Below, one piece after another: positions 32,903 to 42,003 of a DNA stretch of 64,000 bases. Origin of the DNA: Clostridia bacterium. Lineage in GTDB: Bacteria > Bacillota > Clostridia > Christensenellales > Borkfalkiaceae. Every line of letters starts with the position of its first letter. Position 1 is the first letter of the stretch. The stretch spans positions 1-64,000 of the forward strand of contig JAFTPR010000001.1 in assembly GCA_017463145.1 (NCBI GenBank), in the 5' to 3' direction. The notes beneath the pieces were generated by a model, which was given only the letters and a program-made list of their open reading frames with translations, was not told the origin of the DNA and made no database searches. Position numbers and translations under genes: made by a program.

Positions 32903-32931
32903 ATTATATAGCAAGTTTCTTGGTTTGTCAA
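32903..32931 (-). promoter_or_regulatory. trmO promoter
   Basis: On the - strand: TTGACA (32931-32926), 17-bp spacer, TATAAT (32908-32903). Confidence 0.85.
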
Positions 32932-32973
32932 GGAAAAAAGTAAAAAAAATCGTTGGAATAGGCGCAAAAAATC

Positions 32974-33002
32974 TTGCTATATTCTTGGCTTTATATTATA
33001 AT
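32974..33002 (+). promoter_or_regulatory. metF operon promoter
   Basis: TTGCTA (32974-32979), 17-bp spacer, TATAAT (32997-33002). The leader is only about 20 nt, so no SAM riboswitch or T-box fits. Confidence 0.75.
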
Positions 33003-33028
33003 ATATAATATAAACCGAGGTGAAATGT

Positions 33029-33910
33029 ATGAAACTGACGGAAATCTTCGCAAAACATACGTACTCGCTTTCCTTTGAGGTATTCCCGCCTAAAACGGAT
33101 AGCGTATATGCGGACGTACAAACGGCGACGGAACAGATCGCGCGGCTTCGTCCTGCCTTTATGAGCGTGACCTACGGCGCGGGCGGCGGTACAAGCAAAT
33201 ATACGCTCCGTATCGCCGAGGGGATTAAGAAGTCTTGCGGGGTGGAATCGCTTGCGCATCTTACTTGCGTGTCTTCTACGAAAGAAACGGTGAAAGAACG
33301 TATCGCCGATTTCAAGGCGGCGGGGATAGAAAACGTGATGGCGCTCCGCGGCGATATCCCACAGGATAGGATAAACGAGGATCGGTCGGCTTGGGCGTAC
33401 CGTCACGCCGTAGAGCTTGTGCGGGAGTTGAAAGCAAGCGGCGATTTTTGTATCGGCGGGGCTTGCTATCCCGAGGTACACCCCGAAAGCAACAATCAAA
33501 AGGAAGATATTCGGTATCTCAAAGAAAAGGTGGATGCAGGTTGCGCGTTTTTAACGACGCAAATGTTTTTCGATAATAACCTTTTGTATAATTACCTTTA
33601 CAAAATCCGTGAGGCGGGTATTACCGTTCCCGTGATTGCGGGCATTATGCCGATTACGAGCGCTAAGCAGGTGGAAAGGGCGCTCAAACTTTCAGGTTCG
33701 TTTATGCCCCGTCGGTTTTTGAGCCTTGTCGACACGTTCGGCAACGACCCCTCCGCAATGAAGCAGGCGGGGATTGCGTACGCTACCGATCAAATCATAG
33801 ACCTGTACGCAAACGGGATTGCAAACGTGCACGTGTATTCTATGAATAAGCCCGACGTAGCGGAAAGCATACAAAGCAATCTTTCTGCGATTATAGGCAA
33901 AAATGCATAA
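33029..33910 (+). CDS. metF: Methylenetetrahydrofolate reductase
   Basis: A 293-residue FAD enzyme making 5-methyltetrahydrofolate. The opening SFEVFPPKTD, VTYGAGGGTS, LRGDIPQD and FLTTQMFFDN are the family motifs. ATG 33029 follows GAGGTG by 6 bp. Its end overlaps the next gene by 8 nt. With the activation protein and metH it forms a methionine synthesis operon; as in other Clostridia the reductase may use a flavoprotein partner not seen here. Confidence 0.94.
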   Translation: MKLTEIFAKHTYSLSFEVFPPKTDSVYADVQTATEQIARLRPAFMSVTYGAGGGTSKYTLRIAEGIKKSCGVESLAHLTCVSSTKETVKERIADFKAAGIENVMALRGDIPQDRINEDRSAWAYRHAVELVRELKASGDFCIGGACYPEVHPESNNQKEDIRYLKEKVDAGCAFLTTQMFFDNNLLYNYLYKIREAGITVPVIAGIMPITSAKQVERALKLSGSFMPRRFLSLVDTFGNDPSAMKQAGIAYATDQIIDLYANGIANVHVYSMNKPDVAESIQSNLSAIIGKNA

Positions 33911-34487
33911 CGGCGTATACGTAAAAATGTATGCGGATATCCCCGTCGATACTGCCGAAGCGTTGCGCTATGCGAGGCAAAAAGAGCAAGACGAAAGGAT
34001 TGCGTTGCTTTTTAATGCGTGCGTGGAGGAAGCGGCATGTTCGCTTGGCGTTTGCTACGCCGTCCTTACCGCAGACGAAGCGGGAACACTTCTTGGTGAG
34101 GCGGTAAAAAAACGCCTTGGCGGGGCTACGTACGCGCTCGTGTTTGCGGCGACGGCGGGTTTGGGGATAGACAGGCTTATCGCAAGATATGCCGTGACCG
34201 CGCCGTCTAAGGCTTTGTTGTTGCAAGGATTGGGCGCAGAGCGTATCGAAAGCCTTTGCAATACGTTTTGCGAGGAGATAAAAGCGGCGTGCTTGCAGCG
34301 TGGGTATGCCGTTACGCCGCGGTTCAGCCCGGGGTACGGTAATATTCCCGTGGAAAAGCAACGGGAGATATTTTCGTTGCTCTGCCCTGAAAAACGAATT
34401 GGACTTACGCTGAATGACAGCTTGATGATGACCCCCGCCAAATCGGTGACGGCGATCTTCGGTATAGGAAAACAGTATGGACTTTAA
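33903..34487 (+). CDS. Stand-alone methionine synthase activation domain protein
   Basis: A 194-residue protein matching the reactivation domain found at the C-terminus of classical MetH. Visible marks are GIDRLIARYAVTAPSKALLL, the SPGYGNIPVEKQREIF block (the RxSPGYG SAM-binding signature is RFSPGYG here) and LNDSLMMTPAKSV. It binds SAM to re-methylate oxidised cobalamin. The downstream metH lacks this domain, so the two proteins should work as a complex. It overlaps metF by 8 nt and metH by 11 nt. Confidence 0.85.
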   Translation: MHNGVYVKMYADIPVDTAEALRYARQKEQDERIALLFNACVEEAACSLGVCYAVLTADEAGTLLGEAVKKRLGGATYALVFAATAGLGIDRLIARYAVTAPSKALLLQGLGAERIESLCNTFCEEIKAACLQRGYAVTPRFSPGYGNIPVEKQREIFSLLCPEKRIGLTLNDSLMMTPAKSVTAIFGIGKQYGL

Positions 34488-36834
34488 AGCGTTTTTACAA
34501 CAAAATACCGTATTGTTGGACGGCGGAACGGGTACGCTGTTGCAGTCGGCAGGGCTACCCTTGGGGGAATTGCCCGAGCGTTGGAGCGTTTCGCATCCTC
34601 AAACGCTTGTAGATATTCACCGAGAATATTACGACGCGGGCAGCAACGTCGTGTGTACCAATACGTTTGGCGCAAATACGCTTAAATATACGGAAGCGGA
34701 GCTGGAAACGTTGATTGCCGCGGCGGTGGAAAACGCCCGCCTTGCGCAGACGCGTTCTTCGGGTAAGCAAGAAAAATTCATAGCCCTCGATATCGGACCT
34801 ACGGGTAAGTTGTTGAAACCGTACGGGGATTTGGGGTTTGAAGAAGCGGTTGCGATTTTTGCGCAAACGGTGCGTATCGGCGTGCAATGCGGGGTAGACC
34901 TCGTATATATCGAAACAATGAGCGACTCGCTCGAAACGAAAGCGGCGGTGCTTGCCGTCAAGGAAAATTGCGGCCTGCCTTTGCTCGTTTCCAATGCCTA
35001 CGGCGGGGACGGGAAGCTGATGACGGGCGCAACGCCCGCGGCAATGGCGGCAATGCTGGAAGGTTTGGGCGTGGATGCGCTCGGCGCGAATTGTTCGGTC
35101 GGACCGAAACAGCTTGCGCCCGTTGTAGAGGAATTGCTTGCAAGAGCTTCCTTGCCCGTACTCGTCAAGCCCAATGCAGGGTTGCCGAAAGCGGACGGTG
35201 GGTACGATATCGACGAACGGGAGTTTGCTAAAACGGTGGCGGGATTTGTCAAACGGGGCGCAAGGCTCGTGGGCGGTTGTTGCGGCACGACACCTGCGTA
35301 TATCCGCGCCGTTGCCGACGAGATACGTACGCTCTCGCCCGTGCGCACGCAAAAAAAGACGTTCACTTGCGTATCTTCGTATACGCATGCTGTCGATTTC
35401 GATATGCCCGTGATGATTGGCGAGCGTATCAACCCCACGGGGAAAAAGGCGTTCAAGCAAGCGTTGTTGACGGGTGATACGGAATATGCTTTGCGGGAAG
35501 CGCTTGCGCAACAGGAAAAGGGCGCGGCGGTATTGGACGTAAACGTGGGTTTGCCCGGTATCAACGAATCGGAAACGCTGAAAGCGTACGTGGAAGCGAT
35601 ACAAGCCGTAACGGATTTGCCCTTGCAAATAGACACCGTTGATTGCAAGGCGTTGGAGGGCGCGCTTCGGGTATATAACGGCAAGCCCCTTGTCAATTCC
35701 GTCAACGGCAAAAAGGAAAGCCTTACAAGCGTGTTGCCGCTTGTGAAAAAATACGGCGGGGCGGTGGTGGCTCTGACGTTGGACGAAAACGGGATTCCCG
35801 AAACCGCCGAGGGTAGATATGAAATTGCCGAACGGATTGTAAACGAGGCGGCGAAATACGGTATTGGCAAAAAGGACATCCTCGTCGATACGTTGACGAC
35901 CTCGGTTGCAACGGACGGGAACGCGGCGAACGTAACCTTGCAAGCGTTGCGGCTTGTCAAGGAGCGGTTGGGCGTAAAGACCGTTCTCGGCGTATCGAAC
36001 GTTTCGTTCGGTTTGCCGCAACGGGAGGACGTGACGGCTACGTTTTTGACCTGCGCTTTGGAAAACGGACTTTCCGCGGCGATTGCAAATCCGCTTTCGC
36101 TTGCCGTGCAAAAAAGCTTTTTATCCTATCTTGCTCTTAAAGGCTGGGATAGGCATTGCGCCGAATATATCCGTTTTGCGACGGACGAAAAGGCAACGGG
36201 GGAAGAAGCCGAAACGCTTTGCGCGGCGATAGAAAAGGGCTTGAAAGAACGGGCAAAAGCGCTTTGCGAGAAAGCGCTTGAAACGCAAGACCCGCTGGAT
36301 ATCGTCAATAAACAAATCGTACCCGCCCTCGATAACGTAGGGAAAGCGTACGAGGAAAAACGGGCGTACCTGCCGCAACTTTTGACAAGCGCGGAGAGCG
36401 CGAAAGCGGCTTTTACGTGCATACAGGCGCATATGCAAAAACAAGGCGGCGTCGGAGAGAAAAAAGGAAAATTCGTAATTGCCACGGTAGAGGGCGATAT
36501 TCACGATATCGGTAAAAATATCGTAAAGACCCTGCTTGAAAATTACGGATTTGACGTGACGGATTTGGGTAAAGACGTACCGTGCGAACGTATTGTGGAA
36601 GCGGTGGTTGCAACGGGGGCGCAGCTTGCAGGGCTTTCCGCTTTGATGACGACTACGCTGCCCTCTATGCAAAAAGCAGTTGCGCTTCTCAAAGAAAAAG
36701 CGCCGTGGTGTAAAGTCGTGGTGGGCGGCGCGGTTTTGAACGAGGAATACGCACGGATTATCGGCGCGGATAAATACTGCAAGGACGCTATGGAAACGGT
36801 GCGTTTTGCGGAAAAAATATGCAAAAAAAGATAA
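34477..36834 (+). CDS. metH: Cobalamin-dependent methionine synthase, without activation domain
   Basis: A 785-residue enzyme transferring the methyl group from methyltetrahydrofolate to homocysteine. Domains: homocysteine-binding (1-290, with zinc-ligand Cys in GANCSVGP and GGCCGTTP), pterin-binding (about 300-550, IGERINPTGKK), four-helix cap, and B12-binding with DIHDIGKN whose His676 is the lower cobalt ligand. The activation domain of the 1,200-residue type is missing and is supplied by the preceding gene. Homocysteine can come from LuxS, and the product feeds MetK, both in this window. Confidence 0.94.
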   Translation: MDFKAFLQQNTVLLDGGTGTLLQSAGLPLGELPERWSVSHPQTLVDIHREYYDAGSNVVCTNTFGANTLKYTEAELETLIAAAVENARLAQTRSSGKQEKFIALDIGPTGKLLKPYGDLGFEEAVAIFAQTVRIGVQCGVDLVYIETMSDSLETKAAVLAVKENCGLPLLVSNAYGGDGKLMTGATPAAMAAMLEGLGVDALGANCSVGPKQLAPVVEELLARASLPVLVKPNAGLPKADGGYDIDEREFAKTVAGFVKRGARLVGGCCGTTPAYIRAVADEIRTLSPVRTQKKTFTCVSSYTHAVDFDMPVMIGERINPTGKKAFKQALLTGDTEYALREALAQQEKGAAVLDVNVGLPGINESETLKAYVEAIQAVTDLPLQIDTVDCKALEGALRVYNGKPLVNSVNGKKESLTSVLPLVKKYGGAVVALTLDENGIPETAEGRYEIAERIVNEAAKYGIGKKDILVDTLTTSVATDGNAANVTLQALRLVKERLGVKTVLGVSNVSFGLPQREDVTATFLTCALENGLSAAIANPLSLAVQKSFLSYLALKGWDRHCAEYIRFATDEKATGEEAETLCAAIEKGLKERAKALCEKALETQDPLDIVNKQIVPALDNVGKAYEEKRAYLPQLLTSAESAKAAFTCIQAHMQKQGGVGEKKGKFVIATVEGDIHDIGKNIVKTLLENYGFDVTDLGKDVPCERIVEAVVATGAQLAGLSALMTTTLPSMQKAVALLKEKAPWCKVVVGGAVLNEEYARIIGADKYCKDAMETVRFAEKICKKR

Positions 36835-36911
36835 ATATGCAAAAAATATACATTTATGCGCAATATACACAAAATATTCAAAAAGTCTTGTAAAATATAG
36901 CAAAAAAGCGA

Positions 36912-36940
36912 TTGACAAGAAGAAGAAATGTGTGTATAAT
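36912..36940 (+). promoter_or_regulatory. Arginine operon promoter
   Basis: TTGACA (36912-36917), 17-bp spacer, TATAAT (36935-36940), both consensus. Confidence 0.9.
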
Positions 36941-36952
36941 GAACGTATAAAA

Positions 36953-36966
36953 TGAATATATATGCA
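36953..36966 (+). promoter_or_regulatory. ArgR-like operator (ARG box)
   Basis: TGAATATATATGCA differs at one position from the palindromic ARG-box form TGAATATATATTCA. It starts just after the expected transcription start, a good place for repression by ArgR with arginine. A poorer half-site ending in ATTCA lies at 36866-36880. No argR gene is in the window, so this is inference from known ArgR sites. Confidence 0.45.
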
Positions 36967-36985
36967 AAAGTAAGGAGATAACGTT

Positions 36986-38212
36986 ATGGAAAAGAAAGAC
37001 ATCAAAAAAGTAGTGCTTGCCTATTCGGGCGGGTTGGATACCTCAATCATTATTCCTTGGTTGAAGGAAAACTACAACAACTGCGAAGTCATTGCGGTAA
37101 GCGGCAACGTGGGGCAGGCGGACGAGCTGGACGGTTTGGAAGAAAAGGCTCTTAAAACGGGCGCGTCCAAGTTGTACGTTGAAGATTTGACGGATGAGTT
37201 CGTGGACGAATACGTTGTGCCTACTATGATGGCGGGCGCAAAATACGAGGAGTACCTGCTCGGTACGTCCTTTGCCCGTCCCGTTATTGCAAAGCGTATC
37301 GTTGAGATTGCCAAGAAAGAGGGCGCGGACGCAATCTGCCACGGCTGTACGGGTAAGGGCAACGATCAGGTACGTTTCGAGTTGACGATTAAAGCGTTTG
37401 CGCCGGAAATGACGATTATTGCGCCTTGGAGAGAATGGTCGATTAAGTCCCGTGAAGAGGAAATCGATTATGCGGAAGCGCATAACGTGCCCTTGAAAAT
37501 TAACCGTGAAACGAATTACTCGAAGGACAAGAACCTTTGGCATTTGAGCCACGAGGGTTTGGATTTGGAGGATGCGGGCAACGAACCGCAGTATGAAAAA
37601 GAGGGATTCCTCGAAATGGGCGTTTCGCCTTTGCAAGCTCCCGACGAACCTACGTATATTACGCTCGAATTTGAAAAGGGCAGACCTGTTGCGTACAACG
37701 GCAAGAAAATGAGCGCAAAAGAAATTATTCTTGCGCTCAACGAAGTGGGCGGCAAGAACGGTATCGGGCTTTTGGATATCGTGGAAAACCGTCTTGTGGG
37801 TATGAAGTGTCGCGGCGTATACGAAACGCCGGGCGGGGAAATTTTGTATGCGGCGCACGCGTACTTGGAAACGCTTTGCCTCGATAAATATACGGCGCAT
37901 AAAAAGCAAGAGCTTTCCGTTTGCTTTGCGGAACTTGTGTACAACGGGCAATGGTTTACGCCCCTTCGTGAAGCGCTTTCGGCGTTTGTGGATAAAACGC
38001 AGGAAACGGTGACGGGTAAAGTAAGATTGAAGCTGTATAAGGGTAATATTATCAAAGCGGGCGCATGGAGCGACTATTCGCTGTACTCGGAAGAGATTGC
38101 AACGTTCGGCGAGGATCACGTGTACAACCAAGCGGACGCAACGGGCTTTATCAACCTGTTCGGTTTGCCTATCAAAGTGCAGGCGGAAGTCAACCAAAAG
38201 AACAATAAATAA
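36986..38212 (+). CDS. argG: Argininosuccinate synthase
   Basis: A 408-residue enzyme joining citrulline and aspartate with ATP. The P-loop-like AYSGGLDTS is at residues 11-19; [16 protein letters not shown] and [14 protein letters not shown] are further hallmarks. AAGGAG precedes the ATG. It is first in an arginine operon, although it acts next to last in the pathway. A weak hairpin (AAACCG/CGGTTT) lies at its end, then a mini-ORF and strong hairpin before argH. Confidence 0.96.
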   Translation: MEKKDIKKVVLAYSGGLDTSIIIPWLKENYNNCEVIAVSGNVGQADELDGLEEKALKTGASKLYVEDLTDEFVDEYVVPTMMAGAKYEEYLLGTSFARPVIAKRIVEIAKKEGADAICHGCTGKGNDQVRFELTIKAFAPEMTIIAPWREWSIKSREEEIDYAEAHNVPLKINRETNYSKDKNLWHLSHEGLDLEDAGNEPQYEKEGFLEMGVSPLQAPDEPTYITLEFEKGRPVAYNGKKMSAKEIILALNEVGGKNGIGLLDIVENRLVGMKCRGVYETPGGEILYAAHAYLETLCLDKYTAHKKQELSVCFAELVYNGQWFTPLREALSAFVDKTQETVTGKVRLKLYKGNIIKAGAWSDYSLYSEEIATFGEDHVYNQADATGFINLFGLPIKVQAEVNQKNNK

Positions 38213-38248
38213 ACCGTTCTTCGGTTTTACCCTCAAATACTAACGGAG

Positions 38249-38296
38249 ATGAATTTGCCTACTGCGTTTTTTGCCGCAGTAGGCAAACTGTGTTAA
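38249..38296 (+). CDS. Possible 15-codon leader ORF before argH
   Basis: ATG AAT TTG CCT begins at 38249 right after ACGGAG and runs to TAA 38294-38296, five bases before argH, encoding MNLPTAFFAAVGKLC. No arginine codons occur, so it is not a classical attenuation peptide. It may serve translational coupling because argH has no Shine-Dalgarno site of its own. The SD-to-ATG distance is too short to be sure it is translated. Confidence 0.3.
   Translation: MNLPTAFFAAVGKLC
38254..38287 (+). promoter_or_regulatory. Perfect 13-bp hairpin between argG and argH
   Basis: TTTGCCTACTGCG (38254-38266), 8-nt loop, CGCAGTAGGCAAA (38275-38287), with no U-run after it. It lies between ACGGAG and the argH start and may loop out to bring them nearer, or mark a processing site that sets the ratio of ArgG to ArgH. 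Confidence 0.6.
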
Positions 38297-38301
38297 TAAA
38301 T

Positions 38302-39681
38302 ATGGACAAAATGTGGGCGGGGCGCTTCCAAAAAGCGCTGGATAAAAAGGCGGATGAGTTCAATTCTTCCCTGCGTTTCGATTGCAGAATGTACGCGCAG
38401 GATATCCAAGGCTCGAAAGCGCACGCGGCAATGCTTTGCAAGCAGGGCATTTTAACGGAAGTGGAATTGCAAGCAATCCATACGGGATTGGACGGAATTT
38501 TGCAGGATATCGAAAAGGGCGTATTGACGTTTACGGACGGCGCGGAAGATATTCATATGTTCGTGGAAGCGGAGCTGACGAAGCGTATCGGCGACGCGGG
38601 CAAAAAGTTGCATACGGCAAGAAGCAGAAACGACCAAGTGGCTGTGGATATCCGTTTGTATCTGCGCGACGAGGCGGAGGTCGTAATCTCGCTTATCAAA
38701 GAAGCGATTGAAGCGATTGTTATGCAAGCGGAAACGAACGCTGACGTGATTGCGCCTGGATACACGCATTTACAGCGCGCGCAGCCGATTTCGTTTGGGC
38801 ATCATTTGATGGCGTATGCGGAAATGCTTGTAAGGGATATTGGGCGTTTGCAGGACTGCGTGAAACGTATGAACGTGTCGCCGCTCGGCTCTTGCGCTTT
38901 GGCGGGTACGACGTATCATACGGACAGGGCGTACACCGCAAGCTTGCTCGGCTTCGACGGCGTGACGGCAAACAGTATCGACGGGGTATCGGACAGAGAT
39001 TTTTGCTTGGAGCTTATGAGCGCGTTTTCTATCTTGATGATGCACCTTTCCCGCCTTTCGGAGGAAATTATTCTTTGGGCGAGCTGGGAGTTTAAGTTTA
39101 TCGAGCTGGACGACGCGTACACGACGGGCTCGTCTATTATGCCTCAAAAGAAAAACCCCGATATGGCGGAGCTTATCCGTGGCAAAACAGGGCGCGTTTA
39201 CGGCGATTTGATAGCGCTGTTGACAACGCTCAAAGGCTTGCCGCTTGCCTATAACAAGGATATGCAAGAGGATAAGGAAGCGGTATTCGACAGTATCGAT
39301 ACGGTGAAGATGTGTTTGGAGGTGCTTGCGCCGATGCTTGCCACAATGAAAGTGCTTGCAAAGAACACGTATGCGGCGGCAGGAAAAGGATTTATCAACG
39401 CCACCGATTTGGCGGATTACCTTGCCAAAAAGGGCAGACCGTTCCGCGCGGCATATAAGACGGTTGGGCAAATTGTGGCGTACTGTATCGAAAAAGGCTG
39501 TGTGTTGGACGAATTGGCGTTGGAGGAATATAAGAAATTCGACGAGGTATTTGAAGCGGATTTGTACACGGAAATTTCCTTGCAAACGTGCGTAGAAAAG
39601 CGTACCAGCGAGGGCGGCGCGTCCTTTGCTTCCGTAAAGAAGCAGGCAGCGGCAATGAAAGAGGTTTTAAAATCGTTATGA
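38302..39681 (+). CDS. argH: Argininosuccinate lyase
   Basis: A 459-residue lyase of the fumarase/aspartase superfamily releasing arginine and fumarate. It starts MDKMWAGRFQKALDKK. Also visible are TARSRNDQVAVDIRLYLR and the signature GSSIMPQKKNPD. ATG 38302 is chosen as the family start; the region before it (CTGTGTTAATAAAT) lacks a Shine-Dalgarno site, so translation probably depends on the upstream mini-ORF or hairpin. The stop overlaps argC. Confidence 0.96.
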   Translation: MDKMWAGRFQKALDKKADEFNSSLRFDCRMYAQDIQGSKAHAAMLCKQGILTEVELQAIHTGLDGILQDIEKGVLTFTDGAEDIHMFVEAELTKRIGDAGKKLHTARSRNDQVAVDIRLYLRDEAEVVISLIKEAIEAIVMQAETNADVIAPGYTHLQRAQPISFGHHLMAYAEMLVRDIGRLQDCVKRMNVSPLGSCALAGTTYHTDRAYTASLLGFDGVTANSIDGVSDRDFCLELMSAFSILMMHLSRLSEEIILWASWEFKFIELDDAYTTGSSIMPQKKNPDMAELIRGKTGRVYGDLIALLTTLKGLPLAYNKDMQEDKEAVFDSIDTVKMCLEVLAPMLATMKVLAKNTYAAAGKGFINATDLADYLAKKGRPFRAAYKTVGQIVAYCIEKGCVLDELALEEYKKFDEVFEADLYTEISLQTCVEKRTSEGGASFASVKKQAAAMKEVLKSL

Positions 39682-40682
39682 AAAAGGTATTTATAGACGG
39701 TAGCGCAGGCACGACGGGGCTTCGTATTTTCGACAGATTGAAATACAGAGAGGACGTAGAGCTGATAACGCTGACGGAAGAAAAACGCAAGGATATAGCG
39801 GCAAGAAAAGAAGCAATCAATCAAGCGGATATCGTATTTTTATGTTTGCCCGACGACGCGGCGAGAGAAGCGGTTTCTCTTGTGAAAAACGAAAATACGG
39901 TGATTATCGACGCTTCCACGGCGCATAGAACGCTCGACGGTTGGGCGTACGGATTTCCCGAGCTTGGCGAAGCGTTTGCAAAAAAGATAGCTTCCTCTAA
40001 GCGTATTGCTGTGCCGGGGTGTCACGCAAGCGGATTTATCGCGCTCGTGTATCCGCTGATCGAGGCGGGCATGCTCGATAAAGACGCGCTTGTAAGCTGT
40101 CATTCGCTCACGGGGTATTCGGGCGGCGGTAAGTCTATGATAAAAGAGTATAACGACCCCGAACGGGGCGAGAAGTATCGCGCGCCTTTCCAATACGCTA
40201 CGGCGCAACAGCATAAGCATTTGAAAGAGATGAAAGCGATTACGGGCTTGGAAAACGAGCCGCTGTTTTCTCCGATTGTAGCCGATTTTTACAGCGGTAT
40301 GCTCGTCACCGTGCCTATTTTCAAAAAACAGCTCAAAAAGGGTGGTATCGAAGAAATCAAGGCGTTGTATGCGGAAAAGTATCAAAGCGAGTTCGTTTGC
40401 TATGAGGATATTCGTTCTTACGAACAGGCGCACGGTATCAAGCAAGGATTTGTATCCGCAACGCTTATGGACGATTACGACACAATGAAAATCTTTGTGG
40501 ACGGCAATGAAGAGCGTATGGTGCTGATGGCTGCGTACGACAACCTCGGCAAGGGCGCAAGCGGCGCGGCGGTCGAGTGTATGAATATTGTTATGGGCTC
40601 AGAAAAGAACAAGGGTTTAATCGTGACGGGCAAGGACAAGTTCGAGGCGTACCAAAGCGGAAAAATGGTCAGACATTATTAA
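39678..40682 (+). CDS. argC: N-acetyl-gamma-glutamyl-phosphate reductase (short type)
   Basis: A 334-residue NADPH-dependent reductase. The N-terminus KKVFIDGSAGTTGLRIFDRL is the type-2 AGPR form, and VPGCHASGFIALVYPL carries the catalytic Cys. The true start is ATG 39678, overlapping the argH stop (ATGA); a longer open frame from 39588 is only extension into argH. HSLTGYSGGGKSMI is another family block. Confidence 0.94.
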   Translation: MKKVFIDGSAGTTGLRIFDRLKYREDVELITLTEEKRKDIAARKEAINQADIVFLCLPDDAAREAVSLVKNENTVIIDASTAHRTLDGWAYGFPELGEAFAKKIASSKRIAVPGCHASGFIALVYPLIEAGMLDKDALVSCHSLTGYSGGGKSMIKEYNDPERGEKYRAPFQYATAQQHKHLKEMKAITGLENEPLFSPIVADFYSGMLVTVPIFKKQLKKGGIEEIKALYAEKYQSEFVCYEDIRSYEQAHGIKQGFVSATLMDDYDTMKIFVDGNEERMVLMAAYDNLGKGASGAAVECMNIVMGSEKNKGLIVTGKDKFEAYQSGKMVRHY

Positions 40683-40703
40683 AGAAAAGAGAAGGATAAA
40701 AGG

Positions 40704-41918
40704 ATGTTGAAACAGATACAAGGCGGCGTATGCGCCGCAAAGGGATTTAAGGCAAACGGTGTGCATTGCGGTATTCGCAAGAACAAGACGAAGCGGGATT
40801 TGGCGCTTATATACAGCGAAGTCCCCGCAAATGCGGCGGCGGTGTATACGACGAACCTTGTCAAGGGTGCGCCGCTTACCGTAACGAAAAACAATATCGC
40901 AAACGGCAAGGCGCAAGCGGTGATTTGCAACAGCGGCAACGCCAACACCTGCAATGCGAACGGCATTGAAATTGCAGAGCAGATGTGTTCGTTGGTGGCG
41001 CAAAAGCTTGGGATTGCCGCAACGGACGTTGTGGTGGCTTCGACGGGGGTTATCGGTCAGCCGCTCGATATTATGCCGATAAAAGAGGGTATTCCTGCGC
41101 TCGTAGCGGGGCTTGGCGATAACAGCGAGCTTGCTTGCGAGGGGATTATGACGACGGACACCTTTGTAAAAGAGATTGCATTCGAGTTCGAGGCAGACGG
41201 AAAGAAATGCCGTATCGGCGGTATTGCCAAAGGCAGCGGCATGATCCACCCGAATATGGCGACAATGCTTGTGTTCATTACCACCGATTGCAATATATCT
41301 TCGGTAATGTTGCAAGAAGCGTTGTCCGAGGATATCAAAACGTCTTTTAATATGGTCAGCGTAGACGGCGATACGTCCACCAACGATATGGTATCCGTGC
41401 TTGCCAACGGCGAAGCGGGCAATGCGGAAATCGTTACCAAGGGCGAGGCGTTCGAGGCGTTCAAGGAAGCGCTTGCGGGCGTAACGCAGTATCTTTGCAA
41501 AAAGATAGCGGCGGACGGCGAGGGCGCAACGAAAGTGCTCGAATGTAAGGTCACGGGCGGTAAGGACGAGGAAACAGCGAAAACGGTTGCAAAGTCCGTT
41601 ATCTGTTCTTCTCTGTTTAAGGCGGCAATGTTCGGCGCGGATGCGAATTGGGGCAGAGTGCTTTGCGCAATCGGGTATTCGGGCGCAGACGTAGACGTAA
41701 ACAAGGTTTGCGTGGTTTTCCGTTCGGGTAAGGGCACGGTTTCCGTTTGCGAGAACGGCGCAGGCGTTCCGTTCTCCGAGGAGAAAGCCAAGGAGATACT
41801 TTTGGAAAGCGAGATAGAAATCTTGATTGCTTTGGGCGACGGCGACGGCAAAGCGACGGCTTGGGGCTGCGATTTGACGTATGATTATGTAAAAATCAAC
41901 GGCGATTACAGAACCTAA
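40704..41918 (+). CDS. argJ: Bifunctional ornithine acetyltransferase/N-acetylglutamate synthase
   Basis: A 404-residue member of the ArgJ family that recycles the acetyl group between ornithine and glutamate. The self-cleavage site is in KGSGMIHPNMATMLVF (cut before the Thr). Further features are SGNANTC and a final GCDLTYDYVKING. GAAGGA precedes ATG 40704. No argA or argE is needed or present, so the cyclic acetyl pathway is used. Confidence 0.95.
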   Translation: MLKQIQGGVCAAKGFKANGVHCGIRKNKTKRDLALIYSEVPANAAAVYTTNLVKGAPLTVTKNNIANGKAQAVICNSGNANTCNANGIEIAEQMCSLVAQKLGIAATDVVVASTGVIGQPLDIMPIKEGIPALVAGLGDNSELACEGIMTTDTFVKEIAFEFEADGKKCRIGGIAKGSGMIHPNMATMLVFITTDCNISSVMLQEALSEDIKTSFNMVSVDGDTSTNDMVSVLANGEAGNAEIVTKGEAFEAFKEALAGVTQYLCKKIAADGEGATKVLECKVTGGKDEETAKTVAKSVICSSLFKAAMFGADANWGRVLCAIGYSGADVDVNKVCVVFRSGKGTVSVCENGAGVPFSEEKAKEILLESEIEILIALGDGDGKATAWGCDLTYDYVKINGDYRT

Positions 41919-42003
41919 ACGGCGTATATACGTCTTTTAAAATCGTGCAATGCATTGCTTTGCCATGCGTTGCGGAAAAATTAAATACAATCGGAGATAT
42001 ACA

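Noticed and set aside
33003..33028. SAM riboswitch or T-box before metF, metK or argG
   Set aside because: Leaders are only about 20-50 nt and contain no such structure.
34555..36111. 518-codon open frame on the - strand opposite metH
   Set aside because: Shadow frame; metH on the + strand has full domain structure.
37043..38236. 397-codon open frame on the - strand opposite argG
   Set aside because: Shadow of argG with no recognisable domain.
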